Below are positions 31,955 to 43,328 of a stretch of DNA of 64,000 nt, in pieces. Location: NCBI GenBank assembly GCA_036245525.1, contig BTPG01000005.1, forward strand, positions 183,014,373 to 183,078,372, read 5' to 3'. Position numbers and translations under genes: made by a program. The stretch is from Semisulcospira habei. Taxonomy: Eukaryota; Mollusca; Gastropoda; Semisulcospiridae. The notes beneath the pieces were generated by a model. The model worked only from the letters and a program-made list of their open reading frames with translations, did not search any database and had not been told where the DNA came from. The first letter of the stretch is position 1, and each line of letters opens with the position of its first letter.

Positions 31955-34900
31955 TTACCTCCTCTCCGCCGTCAGTGAGGGTTTCAAGAATTTATAACGC
32001 ATGGATTTACGGAGCTTGTCTGAAATAAGGTCATAGAACAAGACATAGTCCTTCATGCGGCCGGAAAGTACCGGCAGCTTGTCCACCCTCCTCCGGCGAT
32101 CACGGAACTTGCCCACGCCCACAATCAGCGAGATGACGATGCGGCACAGGGACTGCAGAGAGCGGGGATTGGTGGCGACGTGGTCGATGTAATCATAGAT
32201 GGGTTCCATACCTGCGCCTTCCAGTCTGATGTACCGCCTAGCATTCATGAACAGACCAAAGAGTTCCAAGTTGGAGCACGCACCTGATTCGTACAGCATC
32301 TGCAGGATCGTCAGATTTCCTTGCCTGTACGCCTTCTTGAAGGGGGTTTCATGATAGGATGAAAATATAAAGCTAGCATCTACTGTGTTGTTGTAACCCG
32401 GCCTGATCAGAAGGTTGACATAAGGTTGGTACGGCGTCACGCCCAGTAAGATGCATTCTGCCACCAATAACTCACACTTCTCGACCCACATCTGCTGTAC
32501 GGCGTAGAACAAGACAGTGTTACCATGCGCATCCAGCGCCAAAGGGTCGCCTCCCCTGGCCACGATGTAGCGCATCATGTCCCACAGTCCTTTCTCACAC
32601 ATCAGGTGGAGGACGGTCTTCCCTTTATGGCTGACCCGCTCGCCGACGTTGCGCCCCCACAGCAAGGCACACTCCACCATGTCCGCCATGTTGTGCTGGA
32701 TGAAGCGTTGTAGCGGTGTCACGCCCTCGGGATCGGGCAGGTTGATGTCACCGTGAAACTCCACCAGGGTCTTCAGAGCGTCGTGAACTTTCCAGCCGCA
32801 GGTTTTGAAGTGCACAGCCCTGTGAATCGCGCAGTGTCCCTCAGTGTCTGTCAATAACTGGTTGGCACCCAGCTTGACCAGTCCTTCCACCTTGGGCCAA
32901 CACTCGTCCCTGGCCGCCTGCTGCATGAGCGTGTGACCTTGCGTGTCCTTGACGTCGATGTCAGCACCGTGGTAGACGCAGTTGTCCACTTCCTCCCACA
33001 ACTCACGGTCCACAGCCGCCAGAAAGGCCGCATCACGGTGACGTAATCCTTCCTCGTCTTTCTCCCGCACCAGGGGTCTGACCGCCAGCCACTGATCCTC
33101 GGCTAGAGCTCGTGTGAAGACGTCGTGACGCTCGATGGCGGACATTGCGCCCTTTAGGATGGTGAGGCAGTGCTCCGCCACGCTGCCCTGTCTCTCGTCC
33201 AGGGCCTGCTGCAGCACGGAGCGCCGCAAATCATTGTCCACGTCCTGATACAGCAGCTTGGTCACCAGCACCCACTGACGCTCCGTCATCAGCTGACACA
33301 GGAACCGCCGACACAGCTCGCCACTGACGCCATGCTGACGCTCCAGCAGGGCACGCGCCACGCCCCACAGCCGCCTGTCCATGGCCATTGTGAACAGCTC
33401 ACCACGCTGCTCGTCCTTCAGACCCACCTTCACCAGCTGAACGACCGCAGACCACGCCTCCTCTTCCACTGCCGCGTCCAGGACTGTGATGATCTCCCCT
33501 TCCCGGCTCCTGTAGTGCTTACGACGGAAACGTCGATAGAGAGCAGGCCAGTTGTGCTGGGAGATGGCAGATGAGTAATCTTTTGACTCGGCGAAAATTT
33601 TGTTCTCCAGTTGTCTGAGCCTTATGATCAGTTCCTTGTGCCTTGCCACGTCAGCTTCCTTGGGCGGTCTCTCCCGCCCGATGTTGGCCGTTTCCAAGTC
33701 CTCCCTCACCTGTTTAACATATTAACCCCATTGTTCATGCAGACAACGGTAATATAACCAGTACCAGTGGCTGCATGCTAAGATCGAAATTCCGAAATTT
33801 GGAAGTTCTTATTTGAGGACTACATTTTTGCTCAGGTGGTCCACAATCATGACAGATGCCAGATTCTAGGAACACCTTTGAACTATTGATGCATCTCTGT
33901 GTTAGTGTGCCAGGACTGGTGGGTTAAACACAGAACACCTAACTGGATGAACAAACGCGTGCCTCTCCATGTTTTTTGTTTTGTTGTTGTTGTTTTGTGG
34001 TTTGTTGTTTGTTTGTTTTTCAAGGCTGATGTCAGTTGCTGATTCATCTTTGTAGAAGCTGAACAATTTCAACTTCAGATCAAATTAACAGTTATGTTGT
34101 TGAAGCCATTTGTTTGGTATTTAAAGTGTATATTATAGGAAAATAACTAATAAAAACACATTTAAGAAAAGCGACCTTCTCAAAGAAAGATTAATAAATT
34201 GTATCCGTTTATCTCCTTTAAAAATGTTCCCGGTGTGTCTCTTGACAATGCTCCCGGTTTTTCTCTTGACAATGCTAAACGAAAGGACTAACTTGACTTT
34301 TGATAATTCTTTTCTAAAGTTTGAATGTTATGAAATGACTTATATGTTCTTCTTCTCTTTGCACACGTAGATCCGAACAGACCAAGGGCTATAACAACAC
34401 ATCTGTTACACGCGCCCCCTCACATGGCTTGTGCAAAAAAAAATGTAGGAAAGTCTTATTTAATGTAGGATAAACATTGAGAACACCTTGTGTGAAGTTT
34501 AGTATATGATGGAAACTGTAAGTAAAAATAATGGTTTGTCCTAGTCTTTTGTGTTTCTCCTTCCCAACAATTTTCTCGCATTATACACGCTTGGCAAGGA
34601 TTAGAATATCTGTGTGAAGTCAGTGGTACCTGTTTGACGTTGACCCCGCGGTCCAGCAGCTTCAGGAAGAGGTTCCAGTGGGCGTGTCTGGCCACCTGGC
34701 GGTTTGCCCGCCACAGCTGTCCGTTCGTCAGTCCGTGTTCAGCCAGCACTACCAGCACCTCCATCTGACGTTCCCGCAGCGCCTCCCCCAGGGCCAGTTA
34801 GCGCTGGTCATCGTCCAAGTTGTGGTCGGACAGCTTCATGACCGCTGGCCACTCGTGCTGCTCCACCGCCGCCCGGAACAGTGAACGCCGAATCTCTCCC

Positions 34901-36428
34901 CACATGTGGGACGTCGGGGCATCAGCTACAGCCTCCCATTTGGAGTTTCTAAACAAGACCTGGAGCGCGAGGTTTTGTAAGGTGCGGTTTACATTTTGAA
35001 CGGCGAACATGGGGAGGATAACCCACAATTTGGCTGCGTCAAACCACTCGGGTGAGTCTTCCGGCCCTCGATTTTTAAAATACGTCTGGAAGTACTTGTG
35101 CAGTACCGTGTCAAACTGATACACGACTTCTTCTCGACAGTAGGCGTCTTTAAGTTCAGCCTCCAAATGACATATAAAGTTACTGACCGCTATCGCTGTT
35201 TGGCTCTTAATAAGCTGAGCTTTCTCCAGCAAATACATCAGAATTGCGTGCTGGCTGTCCACGATGCCTAAAAACGCTTCCTCCTGGCGGAATGGCGATA
35301 CGCCGGGAGACAGGACGATTGCTGCGTATTGGACAGTGTGTACGAAGCAGCGTGCCCACAGAGATACCAGGTCTACAAATGGCGTATTATTAAAATTGTT
35401 TCTCATCAGGAGATCAACAATCTGGCCAAATCCGCATCTGGCTTCGCGACAGAGAATAGCTTGCAGCTGTTTCTCGTCACAATGAAAGGTTATGCTATAA
35501 ATAGATTCGTCGTCCTTAGCACGAGCTATGCGTTCTTCTACTGCCCAGATTCTCTGCTGGTCGCCAATGCTTTTCTCACTTTCGTCATGTTCGACGTCTT
35601 TATCAATTAAGAATGACGCACTTCTCCACCGGCCTCTCTGGACAGCTTCTGTAAAGAGAGGCTCGACTTGGTCTTGGGGACAATGGTCCAACAGACGACG
35701 TAGCCCTCTGCATGCCTCAGTCTCTATGACGCCCTGTCGAACAATCCACAGCAGTGTGTCGCTGGCAATACATTTGTCCTTTTCTAGTAATGTACAGACA
35801 GATTCCCATAAGTCCCGTTTTACAAGCGTGGTGTAGATGGATAAAAGCTGATCAGGAAATACACTTATTTGCCGAAAGAGAATTTCTAGTTGATTGTCGT
35901 CGGCCTTCTGTGCTGCTTCCTCTATCAAACGTCTTTTAAAATCATCGCTTATGTGTTCGCGAAATGTGTGACAGTAGAAAAACGGCCACAGTCCTCTTTT
36001 GAGGGCTTCTTCGTATATCGACTCAACCTGGTCATCCGAGCAGTGACGAAGAAGGCCACACAGTACGGTAGAATCCGCGTGTCTGCTGGCTTGTGTAATG
36101 GCCCAACTGCGGTAACGCTCGCTGCACACCTTAAGCGGCGTGTCCAGTGTAGCTAGCTCTTCCCATTTCCTTTGCATCACCACTTCTTTACAAACAAAGT
36201 TCATTTCTTTCATGGAGCAATGGCGGAGTACGAAAAACAGCGGACGTGATAAAGACCCTCCTCCGTCTACTCCCGTTCGCTTGCACGCCTCTGCTATTAT
36301 CCATTTACGCAAGTCTGGATTTGAACACCTCGACATCAGATGACCACTCCGAACCAGTCTCCTTGCAGAACAGCTCTCCTCAGCCTTTGATCAACCTCTC
36401 CACGCTTGCATGAAAATAAAAAATCCAT
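31955..36428 (-). pseudogene. Ankyrin/SOCS-box gene, broken copy B
   Basis: Exon 1 spans 36428-34630 and exon 2 33709-31955, with the same splice sites as copy A. Exon 1 has a one-base deletion near 36,343-36,347 (gatgaccactcc, where A has gatgactcactcc), giving an early stop, and a nonsense TAA at 34,798-34,800 where A has a Tyr codon. Exon 2 is fully open (584 codons) and differs from A at roughly fourteen residues. It keeps the usual Leu in the BC-box-like motif (SLQSLC). A shortened product from an internal start cannot be excluded, but the full protein cannot be made. Confidence 0.85.
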
Positions 36429-36759
36429 TGTCAAAATCCGTGTTTCTCACGATCTCAGAAAGATCCTGTTGCGTCAGGAATGCTTATCAGGCGGTTGTCT
36501 GTGTACAAACGAAATCCGCCCTCGAAAAAGCAAGTTGACAAGCAGGTGCTTAAAAGACGTCCACCGAATAATCACTAGTCAACTGACCCGTGCAAGTCGG
36601 TAGGCCCTACAGGAATTCCGGAGACTTGCTGCTAGTGTGCGTTTCTTGCCTCAGCTCAGAACCGTTCTGTTTGTTGTAGGTAAGATTTCTGATAAGGCTC
36701 TCTGATCTCGGAAAGGCCCATACGCGTTGCGCCCCACCCATCAGAAGTCTTCACCCACC

Positions 36760-36955
36760 CATCAGAAGACCACAGAGCACATCCTCCAGGACTGTGGGAA
36801 CCACCAGCTGCTGAGGGAGGACTGAGATATGGCCGAAGCCCGCCACTCTACAAGAGAAACTGTACGGGCCTGTGGAGGCGCTACAGAAGACCACAGATTT
36901 CATTTTGAGAGCCAAACTCCAAGTGTGACGGCGTTCGAGAAGAAGAAGAAGAGGA
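36760..36955 (+). mobile_element. LINE 3' tail (copy B only)
   Basis: The fragment translates in pieces to a typical LINE C-terminus (EHILQDCGNH, then a stretch ending near ILRAKLQV) and ends in an aag repeat. Short direct repeats (aagtctt) flank it. Copy A has no such insert at about 13,985. It is heavily 5' truncated. Confidence 0.6.
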
Positions 36956-37160
36956 AGTCTTTACAAAGTTCCTTTCAGTGTCGTGCCTTTTCAAGTCTGC
37001 CCAACCTCCACTGCCCTTATGCGCACCCCTGCTACATAAGCGATCGACTGTATGATGCCGTTGTCTCTGTTCCAGGACACGCTTTCTCAGGTTTCTCGCC
37101 ACGTCTGATCTGCCCTGGCGTTATAAACCCCAACTACCAAAGTATCTGATCGTCTCAGTT

Positions 37161-37237
37161 GCATGAGCGAGCTTAATCCTGCACCAGCCACTAAGCACTT
37201 TGCTTAGTGGCTGGTGCAGGACTAAGCTCACTCATGC
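37161..37237. repeat. 37-bp-arm hairpin, 3-nt loop
   Basis: Arms 37161-37197 and 37201-37237 (catgagcgagcttaatcctg and complement) with about three mismatches. Counterpart of 14224-14314. Confidence 0.9.
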
Positions 37238-37630
37238 AACTGGTTCCTGGTCTGCCCATTCGTAGACCCTATCTTACGTCACAGTGCGCACAAGCAAACA
37301 GAGATAACATTTTCACCTCCAGCGCCAACCACGAAAACAAATAGGCCGATCTCACGGGCAGTTTTTGATTTGCCTTCCAGGTGCCAAGCTAGTCAGGCAC
37401 TATCCCTAAACTATCACGATCGATCCGGCTGCTGGGATGTGGAAGAATTGTTAAGCATACAATACTGAACACATCACTGTATGTACGGTTTGGCTGTGAT
37501 AGAGCAGGCGAGAACGTGCAAGGTAAGGCAATATTATTAGCAGTCAGCGGTTACAGGCCAAATTGTTACCCTACAGCAGAAAGTCTTGAATATTAGTTTG
37601 AAGCGATCTGCTCCATAAAGGGTTTTAATT
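37238..37630. other. Non-coding duplicated DNA; foldback empty site
   Basis: No gene is recognised. The junction ctatcttacgtcacagtg at about 37,268-37,287 is the uninterrupted form of the 4.6-kb foldback insertion site in copy A. A single P1 arm remains near 37,380-37,430. Confidence 0.7.
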
Positions 37631-38791
37631 CTGCTTCTAGTCTTTTGTTGTGTGGAGTCCCTCAGGGCTCCGTATTAGGGCCTGTTTTGTTCACTCTATA
37701 TTCACAACCTCTGTCTGATGTAATTGCCGCCCATGAGTGTGATTTTCACAAGTATGCTGACGATACTGAATTGTCAAGAAGTAGCGCGCCTAGCCATTTC
37801 AGCTCCGCTAAGATGAGCGTACAGTGTTGTATAGACGAGGTCCTGTCCTGGATGACAAGCAACACACTTAAGCTTAACACCGACAAAACCGAAGTCATGC
37901 CTGTTGGCTCTCAGTCTCGCCTTAGTCTGATTAACGGCGAGTTCGCAAACATTGGTGGCTGCAGCGTTCCCTTCCAGAACTGTGTCAAATATCTGGGTAT
38001 GAAGATTGATTTGACGCTCTCCATGCATGATCATATCAGTAGCGTCTGCCGGGCTGGTTTCCTTGAGCTGCGCAGAATTTCTTCCCTCAGACCGTATCTC
38101 ACAGAAAGTGCGGCGTCAAGACTTAGTAAATGCATTCATTACGTCCAGGCTCGATTATTACAATTCTGTACTGGCAGGTTTACCGGCAGATCAGATTTCA
38201 CACTTGCAGATGATTCAAAACAATGCGGTGCGTCTCATCTTGAAGAAACGAAAGAGAGACCACGTTACGCCTCTACTGAAGCAGCTGCACTGGTTGCCCG
38301 TAAAATTCCGCTGCCAGTACAAAATTGCAATTTTCGCCTATCGGCATTTTGACGAATCTCTCCCGCCGTACCTTTCTGCCAAGCTGTCTGTTTATCAGCC
38401 ATCACGCACCCTCTGTTCCTCTAGTGTAAAACTTTTTAAAATCCCGAAGCTTAACATGAAAACTGTCGGGGAGCGTTCTTTCACCTTTTTAGCCCCAAGT
38501 GTGTGGAACTCACTGCCAACTGAAATGCGGAATCTGCCCACATTGTCACAGTTCAAAGCTCACTTAAAGACTTTTCTTTTATGTCGGGCATTTAACACTT
38601 AGCTCATCTTTAGCTAACTGTTGACTGCCTTTTATTCTGATCCTAGAGGAAGTGAATGTAAGGTGTTGGGAAGAGATGGGATGGTTTAAAGTAGTGTATA
38701 ATCGTGCGTGTGTCTGAGAGAGAGGGTGTGCTGTTGTGCATGCGCAGTGAGTCCAATATTTTCCTGGAGAACAGCGCTATACAAGAACTAT

Positions 38792-38836
<45 letters not shown>
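37631..38836 (+). pseudogene. 5'-truncated CR1/L2-like LINE
   Basis: An RT fragment begins near GVPQGSVLGPVLF, has the catalytic YADDTE near 37,757, and continues to TSRLDYYNSVLAGLP and HWLPVKFRCQYK, ending at a stop at 38,602. A one-base shift near 38,117 joins the two frames. The element ends in an ATT repeat (38,794-38,836) and is flanked by ttaatt (37,625-37,630; 38,837-38,842). Copy A has the empty site near 19,288. It cannot move on its own. Confidence 0.85.
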
Positions 38837-38842
<6 letters not shown>

Positions 38843-38845
<3 letters not shown>

Positions 38846-39196
38846 CATGTCCTCCTGCTATGCAGGGGTGGGGGGGGGGGAGGGGGCGCTGATTCGCAGT
38901 TTCGTATAAATCAACACGCACTAAGCTCGCCAGGTGCCTAGGGTTGGGTCTAAGCGTAGTAGTGCACTAAGAAAATGTAACACCGGTGTTAGGTGGGTTT
39001 GACAAGACTTCCTGGTTTGACCGAACTGATAAAACTGCTCAGCAAGCTGTTGACAAATAATTGATTGAGGAAAAAGCACACACACGCGCACACACGCACA
39101 CACACACGTACGCGCGCGCGCGTACACGCACCGCATACATCTTGCACGCAAGCACACGCGCGCCCTCACGTACACACACACACACACACACTGTGC
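38843..39196. other. Non-coding duplicated DNA, dinucleotide-rich
   Basis: Equals 19,290-19,640 of copy A. It holds a G-run at 38,865-38,887 and CA/CG alternation at 39,075-39,195. No gene. Confidence 0.7.
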
Positions 39197-40105
39197 AATA
39201 GGGAAGAATCACGAAATTAAGGCGTCTGCTTCGTGCGACGTCATCTTCGTAAATGATCGGTAAAAATCTTCGTTTTAACTACTTCCGGTGACAACACTCT
39301 GTGTCCAACTATGTTGTAAAAGAATTTAATTTGTGTTTTGGATGGTAGCTGTCGATCTTACACTTTTTGAACAGACAAGACATGATGATCATGGTGATAA
39401 TAGTGTAATATATCTTAGTCATATAATATCAATACTGTTATATATTTTATGTATGTATGTGATCTCGAATTGCTGCGGATTACCTCACATTCTAGACTGA
39501 TTTGGTAGCCTGACGGACTACCTCAAATTATGACCAGTCATCTATTATATGACCAGTCATCTATTATTTTTTTCGCCGATTTGTAAGGCATGACGAACAC
39601 AAGCGTCGTCTACTTCTCGAAATTATCACCATTTTATTATAGTCATGTGACAATGTGAGAACTTTCACGACTTTCTGCTAGCAGACGACAGGACTCTTAT
39701 GTTGTTTTGATTTTTGTGATGGCTCACTGTATTGTTTGAGATAGCGATCCTTAAGAAAAGAAGAAGAAGAAAACAACAGATCAAGCGAATTTCTTTTTTT
39801 TTTAAACGATTACGTTTTGCAAAAGATTTTAAGCAATGGTGGATAAATAATAAATGTTCATTTAATTTACAGTGATACTTTTCTGATGCTTTTTACCATA
39901 TATTATCTAAAAAGATGAATTATGAGAACACTTTACAGCATAATATTTTAGCTGGAAACTCAATATGAGGGTACATGTTGCATTTTCCCCAGCTGCAGTG
40001 CTTCGTCGGCATTTTCGACGGTCAGTGCCATGTCACCGGAAGTAGGCATTTGCGCTCGGAAATCTATTTTTAGAATTTTTTTTCGCGGGCAAGGGTCGTG
40101 ATTCG
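39197..40105. mobile_element. 0.9-kb terminal-inverted-repeat element
   Basis: Left end atagggaagaatcacga, right end tcgtgattcgaccctat, complementary at 13 or more of 17 positions. The matching site in copy A (tgtgcattggcaatctgc, ~24,589) lacks it. The interior is A/T-rich with no coding frame. It is probably a non-autonomous DNA transposon. The target duplication is not clear. Confidence 0.6.
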
Positions 40106-40221
40106 ACCCTATGGAAATCTGCAAATAATATGTCGTCTCATTACTAGAGCTATGGCTACCTCTTTACGCACAGTTTCGTATAAGAAAACAAAGACGCACT
40201 CACTCGCTAACCGATAGAGTT

Positions 40222-40480
40222 TCACTTTGAGACATGCGGACATTACTGGATAAGACGCTGCGCTGGTAGTTGTAAGGTCCCGGGTTCGAATCTCCTGGCG
40301 GGCCTGAATGGGACTATGTGGATTTTTCCTTATCGCCATCGAGTCAAATTCATGTACACACTCAATTGTGCCTGTCTCGCCCTCGTGTGTACAGCACTCG
40401 ATCGACTTCGCACGTTATAAATCAAAAGCTGTACTATTGAAAATAGTAGGCCCGTCAGGGCGGTGAAATGGAAACAGAAA
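40222..40480 (+). mobile_element. tRNA-derived SINE (copy B)
   Basis: Orthologue of 24690-24960, with the better-kept B box ggttcgaatct at about 40,284-40,294. Confidence 0.7.
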
Positions 40481-40734
40481 TATATCGCACGCACCAAAGT
40501 TAATGGCATGGATGAGGTTTCATAGCACTTAGTGTCAGCAGGCTTTCAAAGGTCCAGCGTCCAATCCTGCTGCGCCTTGGGCACCTTCAGACATCTAGAC
40601 GACTATGTGCGCCTCGGAGACGAGTTATAACACGTGGTTCGCTTACGTCTTGCTACAAGTGTTCCTGACCTTCTGTTTTGCCTTCTTGGTTTCATCTGTA
40701 TTCCCTTACACTGCCAATGGACACACTGTGTTTC

Positions 40735-40926
40735 TTAACCCATTTAACCCCAGACACACCACAGCAAGATATGGATCGACCATTCAAAGGTGATGTCTAT
40801 ATGCGCCAAGCTATTCTGGCATCATCCTTGAACTATCACGGCCGACCTGTGTCCTGCACTGCACTGCAGTCTTCACAGGACAACGGCAAAATCTGGGGAT
40901 TTCGGTCTTGGGGTACAATGAGTTAA
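40735..40926. mobile_element. TTAA hairpin element P1a, damaged left arm
   Basis: Counterpart of 25220-25433 with the left palindrome arm partly deleted (gaccattcaaaggtgatgtc then gcgccaagctattc). Both TTAA ends remain, and the right one is shared with the next element. Confidence 0.85.
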
Positions 40927-41131
40927 CCCATTTAACCCCACGGTCGCATTTCCCAAATTTTGGAGGCGTCACCTTTAACGACCATGTGCCAGAGACGTTT
41001 GGACCATGAGAATTCAAGGGTAGGGCCAGATTAGCTTGGCGCCTTTAGGCGCCAAGCTAATCTGGCCCTACCCTTGAATTATCATGGTCGATCCATCACC
41101 TGCTGCAGGGCGTTGGGGCTGAATGGGTTAA
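40923..41131. mobile_element. TTAA hairpin element P1b, intact
   Basis: 209 bp, ttaacccatttaacccca to ggggctgaatgggttaa. The palindrome 41002-41089 has stem variant gtagggcc / ggccctac with gattagcttggcgcc. It is the undisturbed form of 25430-25976. Confidence 0.9.
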
Positions 41132-41851
41132 ATCTTTGTGAAGTTTACGCAAGAAGACCCCCAGCCAGTGCACGGAGTCTTTCCACAGTGGTATCGGCAA
41201 GTGGCGTACATTCAGTCTCACGACCCACCGTGGCCCGCCCAAGGCACTTGGATACAAAGTGGTGTTAGCAAGAGGCATAAATTAATAAATAAACCAGCGC
41301 ATTAAATAGGCGCTTTAGCCCCATTGAAAATCGGCTCAAAGCGCCGCCGCGAACTGAACCCAACAAGCGCGCTCACGTGAATCACGCGCATTCACTCACA
41401 CACTGTACAAAACCACAGAACATTCACGTGGTGCTAAGGGCAAGCTCAAGCGAGCTACTGATGAAATTTTGGAAATTCAAAGCGTTTATATTTGAAATTT
41501 GATTAAGTGGGCTGGAATTGATACCAAAGTGGTGGGGGAGGAAAGAGCCGGAGTACCCGGAGAAAGAACCCCCGACGCTCCGCCCGAATTAACGGTGACA
41601 CTAGAGGAGAAAAGTCCGACGCCGGAACCGGGTATCGAACCTCGCACCTCTATCATTGGTGCCAGGCGCTTTTACCGCCCCTATCCATCGCCTGCTGCAG
41701 GGCGTTGGGGCTGAATGGGTTAAATCTTTGTGAGGTTTACGCAAGAAGACCCCCAGCCTTTCCACGGACACAGTGGAATTGGAAAGTGGCGTACAGTCTC
41801 ACGACCCACCCCGCCCAAGGCACTTGGACACAAAGTGGTGTTAGCGAGGCA
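41091..41851. repeat. ~180-bp direct repeats flanking a SINE
   Basis: The segment 41,091-41,275 (cctgctgcagggcgttgggg ... caagaggcataa) recurs at 41,687-41,851 on the other side of the SINE. Copy A has a single segment to the right of its SINE. Confidence 0.75.
41283..41686 (-). mobile_element. tRNA-derived SINE, minus strand
   Basis: The minus-strand head reads towards lower coordinates, with a canonical B box ggttcgatacc (plus 41631-41641). The body includes ggagtacccggagaaagaac and the 3' part ataggcgctttagcccc. The family is also seen at 25,537-25,945 and in split form at 19,637/24,419. Confidence 0.75.
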
Positions 41852-41909
41852 TAGATCCTCATGGGCCCCCCGCGTCTGCGGGGGTCACATGAGGATCTAT
41901 GTCTCTTGC
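41843..41909. repeat. P2 hairpin (copy B)
   Basis: gaggcatagatcctcatggg pairs with its near-complement ending atgtctcttgc. Slightly decayed relative to copy A 26105-26170. Confidence 0.8.
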
Positions 41910-42690
41910 ACATGACTGATGCTTGCTTTGCCTTAGCAGTGAAGGGGTTATGAGAGACAATAAAACGAGAAAAGAAAATAGGCTGACAATTCGACAAAAC
42001 GTGTTCCTTAATAGACGCCGGCTCACTGCTTCCTGTTTTTGTCACATATATTACGAAAGCGTTGCCTCCCAGCAAAAAAAAAAAAAACCAAACAACTGTT
42101 ACGCAGCGTGCGTTTCAGAAAGTAGGGTCCATTTGGTCAAACTCGTTCTACGTTGAATTCGCAGCAACTTTGCCCGTCAAACTACAACTGTGTGACTAAT
42201 TTCATCAACCAGTTTCAGCCATTGATCAGTTATTGTTCACGAATATAGAGTTCATGCGAACAAATACTGTCGCAAAATAATCAACTATTAATCAATAGGA
42301 GTTATTCCGAAATTAGCAGATCAGGTCAAGGACAATAGTTTGTGCCCCTTGACAGTAACGCAGTCCACGCAGTAATGAAGGGTCTATCTTGCTGTATTGA
42401 CCCCATCACTGGGGCATACAACCACATACAAAGTTGTACTACCTCGCGAGCCAGATGCATATATTCTCATTAGCCCTTGCGATTGCAGCGACTCATGAGT
42501 CTATATGCCTCTTGCGGATGGAGCGGATTGGTCGAATCCACTAAATGTGTGTAGTCCGTGCAATGTTTTACCTACTTCTGATTTAAGGGTAAGTCCAGCT
42601 AACGCAACATACCCTTCTCAACTTTGTGAATTTTGCAACTTTAGTAGGTGGATGAAGACTATGTCCCAATTGCAGGAGATGGATGTATTG
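41910..42690. other. Non-coding duplicated DNA
   Basis: No gene is recognised. A poly-A run lies at 42,075-42,087 and a decayed P2 arm near 42,465-42,515. The empty site for the 545-bp insertion is near 42,643-42,654. Confidence 0.6.
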
Positions 42691-42694
42691 GTAC

Positions 42695-42761
42695 TTCAAG
42701 GATAGTGCCCGATTAGCTTGGCGCCTTCCAGGCGCCAAGCTAATCCGGCACTACCCTTGAA
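42695..42761. repeat. GGCGCC-family hairpin (P1)
   Basis: cttcaaggatagtgcccgat pairs with its complement. Centre cttggcgccttccaggcgcc. Counterpart of 27519-27595. Confidence 0.9.
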
Positions 42762-42888
42762 CTATCATGACTGATACAGCTCCAGTTGTGGCAGAATACT
42801 TTTTTGTGGAGACCCCAAGAAAAGTACAGACCATTGAAATCGACCGTAAATAATACGCACTGTCCTAATTGCAGGAGATGGATGGGAC

Positions 42889-42955
42889 TTCAAGGGTAGT
42901 GCCCGATTAGCTTGGCGCCTTCCAGGCGCCAAGCTAACTGGGCACTACCCTTGAA
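42889..42955. repeat. GGCGCC-family hairpin at duplication end
   Basis: ttcaagggtagtgcccgatt with complementary right arm. It is the intact form of the structure rearranged at 27712-27775. Homology between copies ends within about 20 bp of it. Confidence 0.9.
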
Positions 42956-42972
42956 CTATCCAGACAGGAAAG

Positions 42973-43283
42973 GACAAAAAGATCGCGGTATCTCCGTCAT
43001 TAATAGTCTTAGTATCTCTTACAATACTGCGGGACAAAAGGATCAACTTAAATTATGAAATTCAAATGTTATAAAATAGAAGACTCTTATGCTCCTCTCT
43101 TCCTGTGTTCACTGGCTAGTTCTTTATTTTACGCTCAAAAGACTGTAGAAAACCACTGGCCCATGTCCCTGCTTCCATGGATTGTGAATAAAAGGTAGAA
43201 ATGTCTATGTTGAGGTGAGATAACATTGATAACCCGTGTATCGGCACATTCTAGCAATCGAAGCCTTCCACGGAGCAGATCGC

Positions 43284-43328
<45 letters not shown>

